Assembly (NCBI GenBank): GCA_003008705.1 | Contig: PDUO01000032.1 | Coordinates: 278,747-342,746, forward strand | Length of the DNA stretch: 64,000 nt | Origin: Pezicula radicicola | Taxonomy: Eukaryota; Ascomycota; Leotiomycetes; Helotiales; Dermateaceae | Reading direction: 5' to 3' | Shown here: positions 48,088-59,462 of the stretch, in pieces | Position numbering within the stretch: the first letter of the stretch is position 1 | How the letters are laid out: each line of letters opens with the position of its first letter | Translations under genes and position numbers: made by a program | Notes under the pieces: generated by a model | The model's input: only the letters and a program-made list of their open reading frames with translations | Databases searched by the model: none | Told to the model about the DNA's origin: nothing

Positions 48088-49770
48088 TTTGGTAGATCAG
48101 GAAGGGAACTGGGTGTGTTTGTCTCGATACTACACAAATAACATGTTGAATGATGGGTTTATATGCTCTCCATTCCCCATGCTATCTAAACCTCCCCAAG
48201 ATCTAAAAGTGAGGAAAGATATCGAGGGAGACCCACATAACAAAGTAGGTTCAATAGATTCCTGAACCCTCACTGCGGGAGGTCTACACCCCGTTCAAGA
48301 TTTGCTTTTGATTTCTCCGAAAATGATGGGTGATCTACACCCGTTCAAGATTTGCTTTTGAGATTTCTCCCAAAATGATGGATGATCTACACAACCGTTC
48401 TCGTTCGGGAGTCACATACACTTATTGCGTATTTAGCTCCAGCGCTTGGAGAAGCTTGAAGCTTAGAATCGGCGGAATACTTGTTCGTTTATCCACTTGG
48501 AACCAATTGAACAAGGAGGAACAAAAAAAGCTGAAGTATGGATGATTTCTTTTGGCGGCCATATTTCCTCTTTTGTATGTTTGTGTTCCTGGCGAGTCGG
48601 AACATTGTTATGGACGTCAAAAAGCTCAGAGGATGTATGTAAGGTTAAGGTTAAAGACTAAGTTGCAGCCTTTCCGAGTGATGGGAAATGGACAAATTAA
48701 GACAACGGCTTACAAACGAAAAGTTTACTACATGGCACAAATGTAGCCACTTACTGCTTCCTTACGAACGTTTTGTATTGATCTATCAAGTAATGTGTAC
48801 TTCGTACAGCATTTCATAAGCATTCGATTCAAGCGGGTAAAATTGCGGCAATTAGACGGCTGCATTTGGATGTCGGACAGGAATTGGTAGCACAAAGGTC
48901 TGCAGCTCGGCATATTATCACCATTCACGAGCCGTCTTCCTCCACAACCTAGTATGATTCGGCTGAGAAGGTATTCGCAAAGATACGAAGACTCTGATGG
49001 GTGCACTCGGAATATGTGAAAACCTCAGCACATGTCAGTTCTCAGTTTTTGTGCAACTCAACAAAAAGCAAAGTCAAGAAACCCTCAGAAGATGTGGAGG
49101 GAAATAAAAAATGTCTCACAATTTATCAGCAGGCACCGGAATGATAGAAGATTGAAAGTAGAATCATCAGAATAATAGGCATAATTCATTGGACAAAACA
49201 TACATGTTATAGAATAAGCAGCTGGAAAACACTGCAAATGGAAGAATGGAATATCATGTCCCTCACCATCAAACTCTCTTCCTAATTGATCAAGATCTAG
49301 AGGACAGTCTGCAGGCGAGAGGGTCTTCCCCAATGGAGTCAACCCCGGATTCCTTCTTCGCCATACGTATACCTCGAAGACTTAATAGATCCAAAAAAGG
49401 AGGTCAACGCGGAGATAAAATGGCGGTAGTAGTCACTTCCCAAACATGCTCGGTGAACTTGAGCCTTGTGAGGGAACCTATATGATTAGTGGAGGTTAAT
49501 CCTCCTCCCAAAGCAGAGTATAGCAACATAAAGCATGACGCAGTACGCCACACTTTTTGCTTCGGGAGGACCTCCCAAGGAGCATTTCACAGGGACCAAA
49601 CGTGCAAGCACGGAGGATGTGAAATGGCCTTTGATTTTTCATTGACCTATGCCTAGGACACGTAGCCAGCAGCCCGTAGACTAACCTGCTCAATCATTTG
49701 TGTGAAATGCCAGAACACAACGCCATGCCCCCCCAGGTATGATCCATTACACATCCCAAACTTTTCGAAT
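48088..49770. other. Intergenic region with a local tandem repeat
   Basis: Contains the promoter of the peroxidase gene and the tandem repeat at 48282-48400. No frame is convincing; one at 49246-49485 (ATG, 79 codons) is unrecognised. Confidence 0.5.
48282..48400. repeat. Tandem repeat, ~51-bp unit, 2.3 copies
   Basis: Two near-identical units, each containing TCTACACCC, GTTCAAGATTTGCTTTTGA and AAAATGATGG, followed by a partial third. It lies about 200 bases upstream of the peroxidase ATG. Confidence 0.85.
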
Positions 49771-50353
49771 TTATGCCTTGCTCTTGAGCTTCTCCTTGAT
49801 CTCGCGACCGGCCTTGATGCGCTCCAGAATGTTCTCGCGATCCTTGTCGAGCTTTAGCTTGGTGATGACGACCTTGGATGGGTGGATGCCGAGGTTGACG
49901 GATTGACCGTTGGACTTCTCCTTGACAACACGCTCGATGTGAATGATGTATTTCAGGCGGTAGACAGAGGTCACCTTGCCCTCTCTACCCTTGTTTGAAC
50001 CGCGGACAATAGTCACTTCGTCATCTACCAAGGACGTTAGAATCAATTGGGTTCTATCATCTAATAAGAGAGGAGCTTTCAACCTTTTCTGATGGGGATC
50101 GAGCGGACATTGTACCTGAACGTTGGTTAGTAATACTTCTTTGAGGTGGAATTGGGAGTTATACTTCTCGCGGAGCTCCTTGCTCAATGGAGCACTCATG
50201 ATGGTGCGGCGGACACTGGATGGCGCATCGAAATGGCTCTTTCTGGACTTTCTCCTCGAGGAGTGAAGGGCTATTGAAGATTCAGCATTGGCGCAGGTGG
50301 CAGTGTGATTCAACCGAATGGGTTCTGTACTTACCAGAGTTGATCTTGGTCAT
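49771..50353 (-). CDS. RPL26: Cytosolic large-subunit ribosomal protein uL24 (L26)
   Basis: Four exons, 50335-50353, 50165-50270, 50084-50115 (32 nt) and 49771-50024, give 136 residues. Conserved sequence crosses every junction: [40 protein letters not shown] and [19 protein letters not shown], then [20 protein letters not shown] and [13 protein letters not shown]. The protein carries a KOW motif (around [15 protein letters not shown]) and binds 25S rRNA near the exit tunnel. Three introns in a short ribosomal protein gene, including one after codon 6, are usual for filamentous fungi. The third intron uses an unusual GTTGAA donor and the second GTATAA; both are forced by the conserved protein. 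Confidence 0.95.
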
Positions 50354-53133
50354 CTTGGCGGTTTAGATGAACTTTGGGCGTGGTGGGTTGTCGTGAAGTC
50401 GTCGTTGATGAAAAGTCGCGCAGGAGATTTATTTTCAAAGTTCAGCAGAAAGTTCTTGTGCGAAGAGCTGCTGGGGCTAACTAGAGTAAGCGAACCAATG
50501 AACGAAGAACGTTGAAGAATGCATGCCTGCGCATGGCTACCCAATCATCACGTGACTACAACCCGACCAAGCGCCAGAACAACGCATCAACAACACCAAG
50601 CTGTCTCACACATCTCACCGTCTTTTGTTTTCTCGTCTCTTCATATCACTCCCATTTTGGATCCTTCGGACAGAAGAAAGGACGCTTCAAAGTGCAATCT
50701 ACACAGGAGCTGTCTCTTCATCCTCTTCATCCTACATTTCACGCCTCAGACATGACTCTTTCAGCAATAAAAGCGCTATCATATAGCGGTTTCCGGTTCT
50801 CCAAGCCCCCGAGAGCTTTTCAGCTGACCTGCCACCAAGGCTACGTTCACTAGCTCTGAGCTGAGCACATACCTTACACCCACCAAATCCTCCCGAATCT
50901 TTGCCTTCCAGCCTTCACGCCGCACTTCTTTCTGTTGCACATCGCGATGTATATGACGCAAGTTATTATCCTCTTATGAACATGGGAGAAGTAGTGCCAT
51001 GTGGGCCGACGAGCGCTATCGATAATCTCATTTTCCCCAGCTTAAATTGTTTCCGGCATCCGAACACCGTGCGAAGAGTCTAGAGTATTGATCTTCATAT
51101 GTCGCGTATTTATCAGGTTTAGAGGGCGTGTTATTGTTTTTGCCCGGAAGGCTGGCCGACAAGTGCTGTGCAAGCGTAGGATTGCGATGGCGTTTTTTTT
51201 CCAAGTGGGATAGCGTCCCGTAGGCCCTTGTAGTGCGTGCTTATAGCCTGGCTTATTGCAGATATTCCAAAAGCAGAACGCTAAGATAGAGTCCAAGTTG
51301 TACTGGTATTAAATTATCGGAGTCTTAGCTCGTCTGAATTCAGTGTCTTCGAGAAACATGGTGGATTTACATGAGGAGAGAGGCGTCCAAGAAGTGCGCA
51401 TGGAATGTTGGCATTCGAAATGATTCGAAAGTCGGATTATGAATGGCCTTGGACTATCTACTCGCTATATGCCAGATGAGCGCAAGTGTATTTAACTTTA
51501 TTGACGCAGGGGAAAATATCATTAGATATGAGATATCAATGCGGGGATGAGAAACCCTTCAAGTTGTGCAGCGATGTCCACGGTCTTTACGGCTCGGTGT
51601 ATTATTACAAAAAGGTTAGAATGGAGTCTCTTGTTAGACGTTCATTGATTATTGGTTTCTGCAGTTGGATAAAAATTCTTGCTTGGTAGCGGATCTTCAT
51701 TCTCATCGCTATCCTCTCGTTTTGCACTTGTAGGCTGAGAAAGTAGCTGAGGAACCAGCAGTGCTCTGTAATACGTTCATCTAATCTATTCCTGTCAGAC
51801 ATTGCCTTAGAATTGCTCTTGGTGATCGACATTATGTTTTAGGACATGCCTAATTTGCCTCGTTTTGTTTAATTCCACATCCGTCATATCACTTTCCTCA
51901 AGCTTATCGTTGAGCTAGTCGTAGCTACGTTTCCTTTTGCTCTGTATATCTAGAGCTCCCAAGCCTTTATGCTTGGATGTATTGATCTTAATATGCTGGA
52001 TAGTGACGTGAGTGCGTGGTTAAAACGCTTCTCAATTACTTTACCATGGAAGGCAGGTTCATATAACTTGGACATTTATCAATCATGACACGAGAACTGT
52101 CGTTAAGCTTGCCGGACTTTTCCCTTGGCAAGATCTGTGCCAATGGAGATATAATAACATGAGAGGCTTGCTGTCTCGTTTCAGTAGTGAACACCTTATT
52201 TTTCCATTCAAGGTTAGTTCAAAGGTACCATCGGATTTGTTTTCAATCTAAGGCATGTTAGCTGAGTCAGTAAAGGTAATCAAGATGCTTCAAGTAGAGG
52301 CATCAACCAGTATCTCAATTTTGCTCTCGTTCATACTGCACCAAGATAGCCTTAGAACTCCTTTTCAAACTTTATTCTGCATACCTTTTTGAATTCTTGG
52401 AGTCGACGTCTTTCAGTTAACAAGAGGACCCAAAGCTTGCCACTTCACTTTCTGCATATACAGGGAGAACATCTAGGTTGTGTCTGAAAAGTTCCCAATG
52501 CTTTTGGATTTAGTGAGAAGTCCTCGCTTGCTCTTTTACTATCACTAATAATAATAGGGGTCGCGCTGAGCAGGGGCATAGTTGTCACTATATTTATCGC
52601 CTTCTCATGGCCCACTACACACCATCAACTTCTTTCTTCGAGACATCCTGCCGTGGGTATATTTGTCGAATGGACATGGATTAAGTGCTCTGCTCGTTTA
52701 TGACTGGCCTACGTGTCGGTTAAACAATACGCATTGAGGTTATTGGCTACAAATCCTTGGTTAACTCGACAATATCGTGCACGATCCTTGTGGCCCAAGT
52801 GTCAACAAAGATACTCATAACGGGATATCATATCTCCAACATTTTGAGCAGTTCTCTCCGGAACGATACTCCGAGGAGTTCTAACCTTCAATTCCCGCTC
52901 TGGCCTACTTAGTGATGGAGCATAAAATAATTAAAATCTTCAAACGTCTAAATTATGGGGATCACGTGAAACCCGTTTCGATGAATTGGCTCTTTGAGTA
53001 CCACAAAATAGAAGTCTACCAACAAGAGACACAAGCCCTAGAGATTCCTTAGATGCCTTCCAAGTAATATTATATTATTCTACACAGCTGATGTACAAAG
53101 GCAATTGCCGAGAGCAAGGAGCCATGAGCGGTT
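50354..53133. other. 2.8-kb intergenic region
   Basis: No gene is supported. Open frames are short and many lack ATG. I see no clear repeat, terminal inverted repeat or transposase remnant, though the AT-rich, stop-rich texture from about 51000 to 53000 would fit old decayed sequence. Confidence 0.5.
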
Positions 53134-54521
53134 TCATATCATCGCATAACTTCGAGTTCTGATCGGTTGTGGTTGACCAATCTCCAACCGAGAACTCCAA
53201 GCAGCGGGCTCCTCCTCCTTCAGTCGCAAATCACTCAAGACCTCCCTCAGAATGCCAAGCCAATTGCCCATCTCGTTTGGCGTGCGGCTTCTAGCTTTAT
53301 AAGATCTCCTGCGAAACTCCACAAACCAGATCGCGAGCCAATATTCCTGAGCTATGAGGATGAGGACGAAACTGACCCAAATCAGAGCCTGAAATTTCAT
53401 TCCCATGCTGGACGATAGACCGACAGTACCTCCAAAAGAATTGACAATAGTACTAGTGCCGGCGGCAATTATAGTCACGCTAATTGATGCTGCAAGTTGG
53501 AAGATGAAGGCTATCGTCGAGAAGAGTATGTTTCCGTAGACGATGAATCTGTTCCCTCGAAGGAATATGCTAAAGAACGATAGAAGGAGTGTGCTGGCGC
53601 TCCCGATAAGGCTCAAGATAAAAAAAGCGAAGACTGCGTTCGCTAAAAGCTTGCTCGCACCTTCGAGAAAGGAGCCACTATTGGATAATTCAGACAAAGC
53701 AGGTATTGTAATATTTGTCGTGGCTATCTTCAACGAACTTGGGATACCCGTTGTGAGATTGGACAGACCTGTGGGAGGTCAATAAACCGACATAAAGCTC
53801 ACGGAAGATGCTTACCAGATGATGCATTTGTATAGGTCTCGCAGCTCGTTGGTTGGAACTGAGCATTGGGATCGCTAGGGCTAGAGAGATTGCCTTTGCA
53901 AAGGGAGCTCATGTGGAATGTGTAATACTCAGCAACGCCGAGGTCCTTCGTTACAGCAGCGACCAGCGCCGCTTCAGCATTGGCGAGGTCTCCATCGATA
54001 CTGGCAGTGATGTTATTCACAAATCCGTTGAAGACACTGCCAATCGCAGCAAAGGGACCTGTCGCTGTGGACGTAGCAGTAGCTGCCGCTCCACTAGCTG
54101 TTGTAGAAGCTGTTGAAGCAGCAAAGGGGTTGAGGAGGGAAGGGTCTCGTTCGTCAAGCAGATTTTCCAGATCTCGTTTTGAGGTTGCCGGTTTGAATTC
54201 TATAAGATTTTGTCCCAAGGATGTGGTGTTGAGCTAGCACTGTCAGTAAACATCTTATGTATACCAGGAGCTCCATCTACTTACAGTCATGACATGACAA
54301 TTTTCCATCATACCAATTTTGGTTCCCGAGAGCGTGGCTACGAGTGTGAGGGCAAATGCAATCCCCATAAATACAACAGGAAGGACAGCAGTAAATCTAA
54401 GACCGCCCCTGGCCTGAGGGATGGCTTTCTTTTCTGACATGACTATATCGTTATCGAGTTTATCGAGATGTTGAGTATATCTTCCCTGTGTGTATCGAGC
54501 AGATGCACCAGATGTAGACAT
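53134..54521 (-). CDS. SUR7/PalI-family plasma-membrane protein
   Basis: Three exons, 54285-54521, 53816-54233 and 53134-53768, give 429 residues. A short cytoplasmic N-terminus precedes the first membrane segment (FTAVLPVVFMGIAFALTLVA). A large extracellular loop of about 190 residues follows, with Ala/Thr/Ser-rich sequence, NxS/T sequons and paired cysteines (SSLCKG, TSCETY). Three further membrane segments follow: around LLANAVFAFFILSL, FIVYGNILFSTIAFIF and IWVSFVLILIAQEYWLAIW. A basic cytoplasmic tail ends the protein. This four-helix plan is that of SUR7/PalI proteins, which act in eisosomes, cortical patches and ambient-pH signalling. Which subfamily this is cannot be settled here. Confidence 0.85.
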
Positions 54522-55580
54522 TATTCCTGAAATATTAAAAGGGTGTATGGTTTAGTTATGTACTTTGGAACTCTCAAGGAGGAGCAGCAGGAGATTTCAT
54601 TTTCTTATATCGGATGGACATGACTGCATCATACGTTCGCAAGACCTGGTAATAAATCTATCTCGGCGGACGTACGGAGGTGAGCGGACCATGTGTTGCA
54701 TCTGAATCACTGTAATCGCCTTCCTGTGGACCTGTCATCTTTGCTTGACACTGCCATGACTACTTACTGGTGTTGTAGAACCTCGAGCCGTACGAAAAGG
54801 CATGGTCGCACAGACCCCAAACATCTGATGCTTACGATGCTTAGAGTATGCGGGCCGAGCTTTGTGTTTTAAGGGTTCAGAGATCTGACTTGCACGGCTT
54901 CTTGCGAGAAATTTCAGAATCAGTATCATGTACGGAGTGTAGAGTGCCAGAATGGATCATTCTGATCCAATCAATTTTCGCAACGATCCGTGCACCCTTT
55001 CGCTAGATGCTGCAACCTTTTAAGGTTCCTCTCGTTCGCATGTTGTATGTAAGTCTCAGATTCAGATGATTTTTTTCTCGATACGTGCGTCACTTCAAGC
55101 TTTCTGGTAGAGAACTCTGAAATATTTGGCTTTGTGGAGTTCTAATGCCAAGAATTGTTATATTTTCAGGACCCTTTTTGTGGTCGTGTATTCTGATGAT
55201 TGTGGGTATAAGCATTTTCATCTTAATGTCTCAGACACCCCAACGTGTTAAGGTTGGTAATCCGTAGGTTAGAAGTGAAATAATATGCTTATCGTATCAC
55301 TGTATATCTTTTGTTTTACATGTCAGTTTTTGGAAGTCAAGTCGCTTCGCATGCACTGTTTGACAAGAAATGCGGAGAATCTAAGCGAGGAAACTACAGT
55401 CCCACAAACCTCGCTTTTTTGTTACAAAAGAACTACAAAAGGAAAGTATGTGTGCTCTCAAATATTTGAAATTGCTCTTACCATTTAGATACACAAAAAA
55501 GAGAAGTAGGAGAGAACAAGGTTGTATGCACAACATTCAAATCAACATCTCGGTCTTCATATTCAACAAAAAAGACATCT
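54522..55580. other. Intergenic region
   Basis: Promoter side of the SUR7/PalI gene and flank of the tRNA-Thr. No gene or repeat is supported. Confidence 0.55.
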
Positions 55581-55587
55581 AAAAAAA
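55581..55587 (-). terminator. RNA polymerase III terminator of tRNA-Thr
   Basis: Seven T residues on the minus strand, 12 bases downstream of the tRNA 3' end. Confidence 0.85.
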
Positions 55588-55599
55588 GATATGATCTTA

Positions 55600-55671
55600 T
55601 GCCCTCGGACGGAATCGAACCGGCAACCTCGTCATTACTAGTGACGCGCTCTACCATTGAGCTACGAGGGC
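55600..55671 (-). tRNA. tRNA-Thr(AGT), no intron
   Basis: 72 nt. The acceptor is GCCCTCG with CGAGGGC, the D-stem is GCTC/GAGC with a short loop, the anticodon arm is CGTCA-CTAGTAA-TGACG (anticodon AGT), and the T-arm is GCCGG-TTCGATT-CCGTC. The T-stem has one C-T mismatch; everything else pairs. A and B boxes (TAGCTCAATGGTAGA and GGTTCGATTCC) are intact and a T-run follows. Confidence 0.93.
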
Positions 55672-55919
55672 AATACTTGTGCTGTTTGTTGAAATGAAAA
55701 TTCTTTCTTGATAATATTAACTAAGCGAGAAGTGGCGGTGTGGAGGTGAACTTACATTTCAAAGGAACAAATAACTTCGAAAATCTAGCTAAATCACAAG
55801 TTTTATGTAGGGCACCATTCAAATATATAGGTATGCAGAAGAAATTGTAGAATAATTTGGTAGTGATATGATTGGGTTGTTTATTGTGTCATCTTCTAGA
55901 TATCATCTAATAGGTAGCC

Positions 55920-56296
55920 TCAAAAGCAACAAAATCCGAGAGGGATTTCCACAAAGCACAAGATGTTCTCATTCTCACCAAAAAAAAACCATGATTTCTT
56001 TTCCTTAGCTTCTAGTCTTCCGTCATCATCGGGAGCAATAGCCGGAGCTGGAGTGCTAGTATCCGGATTGCGCAATCCCTGCAGACCTTATGATCACATG
56101 TCTCACACGTCTGAGAAGTCTTGGAGTTGTACTAATTTGGGGAATATATTAATGTTTACCTTTTCAAAATAAAATAATGAAGCGTAAGATAAGGAGGGCA
56201 TCTACTACTCACACCTTTGAAATCTGATGCTGCATCGTCATGGTACTTCTTCTTGCAGCATACCCGATCTCCTGATGATGGAGCTGGTGGTGACAT
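55920..56296 (-). pseudogene. Small Cys-rich protein gene with an apparent 1-nt frameshift
   Basis: Exon 1 (56213-56296, MSPPAPSSGDRVCC, then KKKYHDDAASDFKG) joins in phase 0 over an 81-nt intron to exon 2 from 56131. Exon 2 reads YNSKTSQTCETCDHKVCRDC, which looks like a small zinc-binding motif. Right after this Cys the frame runs into hydrophobic codons and a stop at 56012. One base away, a second frame stays open to 55920 with natural-looking sequence (NPDTSTPAPAIAPDDDGRL, EAKEKKSWFFFGENEN). A single missing base near 56065 would explain both. It is either a recent pseudogene or a sequencing indel. No function is assigned. Confidence 0.45.
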
Positions 56297-57415
56297 GTTA
56301 GATGCAGTATTGCCAAAGATCTGTATGAGCTGGTTGTTGGTGAGAGTTGTGGAGCTTTACTTTGCTTTCGGCGAGAGTTGTTGTAAAGAAATGTGCTGAT
56401 AATCTCGGTGGACTGTTTGAGGAGAGACTGGCTTGTCGCTGGTGGCATTTTTATATCTTCCCTGAGAGCTGGATTATCCTGGCATGACTCTTCAATTTGC
56501 TATTGATTCATATCTAGCTCTGATTCACAGTGTTCTACGAGTGAGAGTTCTTGCAACTCGTTATTCTCAAACGTCGAGTGATTCCTTTATCGACATGTTG
56601 TCGAAGGGTACGAGTACCGATTTTATAAGACTGAATTTTCAAATCATCAAGCTGTTGCTAAACAGCAGGATATATTGACGAATATATGGATCGGAAGTCA
56701 AGAGATAGTTGCTTGATTCTATATAGGTAGGAAAATGAGAGTATATATACACAAACGAGAGTGAGTACTGAATCATGCACGAACGACTTGCATAACATCG
56801 GAGAAACAGTCTAAATATATGGGAAACGCTTAGAAATCGACTGCCAGAATAATGCCGTCGGCTCATCTGTGGCATGAACTGAATATGGACCATATTTATG
56901 GTTTCTGAACGAGTGGCAATACTGTTATATTTGGCAACACAAGCATGGTAACAAAATTGAACTTTATGTGGTAAAGTACGACGGTTCAATAGTTCAAATA
57001 TTTCAAGTGTCTAAGCATCTAGTTTATATTTCTGCATCCTACTTAATCTACCTGCCACGCATGCGCTTTTGACCATTGATCATGACCTCCTCAGTATGCT
57101 TCTTGTCCACAATCGATTGCTGTTTCGAGAGGGAGATGGAGTTTTTAAGTTGCTGGGTGTGCTAAATAGGCTTATTCTCTTGCGAGGTAGTAATTGCGAA
57201 TGTTGATTTAGTCTTATTTAAGTGTTCAACCAGGCAAAGACTTTGCTGGTCGACCCGATATTTATTTTCGTCGTTAAACACGCGCATCCGCAATGAATGG
57301 GTGCGAATGTGCTTCTCTCTTGATCCCTAATTCTCTACCAATTCTACAAGTATTTTGAGGCCCTTAAATCTGCAACGCTCCCAATACAACCTTCGCAAAG
57401 AGTGATTCCCTAACC
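56297..57415. other. Intergenic region
   Basis: No further gene is supported. Frames such as 56484-56678 and 56639-56989 are short and AT-biased. Confidence 0.5.
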
Positions 57416-57664
57416 TCACTGTCTCGCCTGTCTCTCCACTTCGTAGTTGAAATCGAAGTAACCCTTATCGAAATAATGTACTCGAACATAATCATCCTCT
57501 CCTCCACTTGCGTAGCCCTTTCCGGTTGGATCCGCTGCGACTGTGTTTAGTGGTCCGAAATGGCCACGGATATAGCTAATATCCTCCTTGAAGATCTTGT
57601 GATAAAAGCGAGCTTCGAACTTTCCTTGTCGGATTGAGGTTGTTGTGACGTCCATGGCTGCTTG
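57416..57664 (-). pseudogene. C-terminal relic of translation initiation factor eIF3 subunit i
   Basis: The frame reads [20 protein letters not shown] and [20 protein letters not shown], then [20 protein letters not shown] and a short tail: the last ~82 residues of eIF3i (Tif34), including its seventh WD repeat. Directly upstream a TAA stop is in frame and I find no trace of the first ~260 residues over the next 600 bases. Several substitutions occur at positions I regard as conserved. A full gene is about 340 residues, so this is a truncated copy. A downstream ATG could still start a 79-residue peptide. Confidence 0.7.
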
Positions 57665-58870
57665 ATTTTACGATCTCCGATAGTATTTGAAGGGCCAAAA
57701 TCTCAGGAACCTTGGTCATTAGAGAGTAGAAACTATGATTTGTGATGCTTCGTCGCATTTTGAGAGGCAACTCGGGCTTCGTGTGGTTTGACTTTTTGTT
57801 ATCGGTATTGATGTAGTTTCGAGGCCGCTTCGGTTGGCCTCGGAGGAAAGGTGAAACTACTCGTGGATGCCATCGATTTCTAACTCGTACTTACGCCGCT
57901 GGAGTTCAAGTATATTGATGCCTGTACGTGGTACTTCCGGAGTTGGTGTTTTTGGTCCTTGTATGGTCTCCAAAACATTGATGCTGGGCGCATTCTGTTT
58001 TGGAGTGGTTCTTCGAGGAATCGCTTCGTGGCTGGTACGGTGGTGAGGTCACGGAGAGCCCAGGTCTCTAGCCTTTTTGATCCCTTATGATGATGACCGT
58101 AGCCAAACGTGTAGTTTCACTTTTGAGATTCTCAAGATAGGTAGTAGAAATGCGGGGAAAAGAGGGATAAAGGAGTTCGCTTCAACATTATTCATTAAGA
58201 GAATACGCCCCTTAACCTAGCGGATACGATGGATAGACAAGTATTTTGAGGATGCTTGGGGTGCGTCATTTGGATTTTCTTTCTTTTTATCGCGCTCACC
58301 ATCGCAACTTAATTGTTCTGCGAAGCGACGGCGCTAGTCCCCCCTCTTCTAAGCGAATTTGCTCGGCTTCCACGTAGCGAGGAAAAGGAGGAACCACAGA
58401 AAGGTTGGAGGAGGTGGGAAGATGAGAAACGTTGCAAGGAATAAGCCAATTATTAAGTACTGTAGAGATAGGGCATCAAGAAGAGCAAACAGTGATGTCA
58501 CTCAAGACGTGTGCAAGGCGCGAGTTAAATTTTTGACATGGCAGTATTTTTGTAATTGAAAGGATATTGTTTGTGGGAAATTCACTGTCCCCTATTGTTA
58601 GCCACTTCTCTCACCTGGCGCAGGCCGGTCTGTGCTTTTGACGAACTTAAAACCACTCTTCTTCTCTGCGATTCCAACTTTTTTCTTCAACACCCACAAC
58701 ATTTCCTGAACTCAAAGCAAAACCATACAACTTCCTTCCGTGCGTGCACGTTCTGTAACAAAGGAAACATAACGTAAGTGTTTTCCCTGATTCCTGCACG
58801 CCATCACATAATCTGTATCCTCAAAGCGACAACACTTTATGAAGTAGCTAACAAGACAGGCTCCGACACC
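57665..58870. other. Intergenic region with an ambiguous open stretch
   Basis: On the minus strand between about 57860 and 58060 two overlapping frames are open for 55-60 codons, one ending at a GTAAGT donor after NSSG. Neither gives a recognised protein. The rest looks non-coding and includes the promoter of the Myb-like gene at 58871. Confidence 0.4.
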
Positions 58871-59462
58871 ATGGCTACAAAGAATGCTGATACCACCAAA
58901 ACCTCTCTTAACAATGCTGATTTGCAGTTGGTCTACACTGTAATCAGCAAGCTTAGAACTGCGGATATCAAGTGGACAGAGATTGCCGCGATTTTGAGCC
59001 CTGAAGCCCCTGAGAAGCCAAACACCGTCTCTAAGGTAAGCCCCAGAGTTCATAGATGACCAAAGTTCTCGAGACACATACGCAAAGTCGCGACAATCGC
59101 TAGCAATAACCTTTTGCTTTCAACTCATCACGAAGCATTACTAACATAATATCTGCAGCGCTGGAACCGACTCATGATCAAGTTCGAAAAGGATTTCGGC
59201 CCTATGGAGATCGAGCCCACTGCTGGTACTCCTGATGTTGGTAGGCATACCTCAATTTCCCATTACCCATACAGACGACTAATATCAGTATGCAGGTGAG
59301 CCAGGCATTGCCAAGGCAAAGAGCAAGGGTGGACGAAAGATAGCGGGAAAGAAGCGCGGAAAGAACGGTGGCGATGACACTGAGGATCTTGCAGAGGCAC
59401 CCTCCAAGAAGATCAAGGTCAAGTCTGCTGTCAAGGCTGAGGACTCTGAGGACGAGATCTGA
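58871..59462 (+). CDS. Small Myb/SANT-like protein with a basic tail (paralogue A)
   Basis: Three exons, 58871-59035, 59159-59240 and 59296-59462, give 137 residues. The N-terminal half resembles a Myb/SANT-like helix-turn-helix: NADLQLVYTVISKL, IKWTEIAAILSPEAPEKPNT and KRWNRLMIKFEKDFG, with spaced Trp residues. The C-terminal half is Lys/Gly-rich (KAKSKGGRKIAGKKRGK) and ends acidic, so DNA or chromatin binding is plausible. It is the close relative of the gene at 61575, 2.1 kb downstream on the same strand. Their second introns lie at the same place (both phase 1). This copy has one exon after that point, which I take as the simpler state. Confidence 0.82.

Noticed and set aside
57860..58060. 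Two overlapping open minus-strand frames, one ending at a good donor site
   Set aside because: Neither has a start codon, partner exon or recognisable family, so it is noted only as ambiguous.
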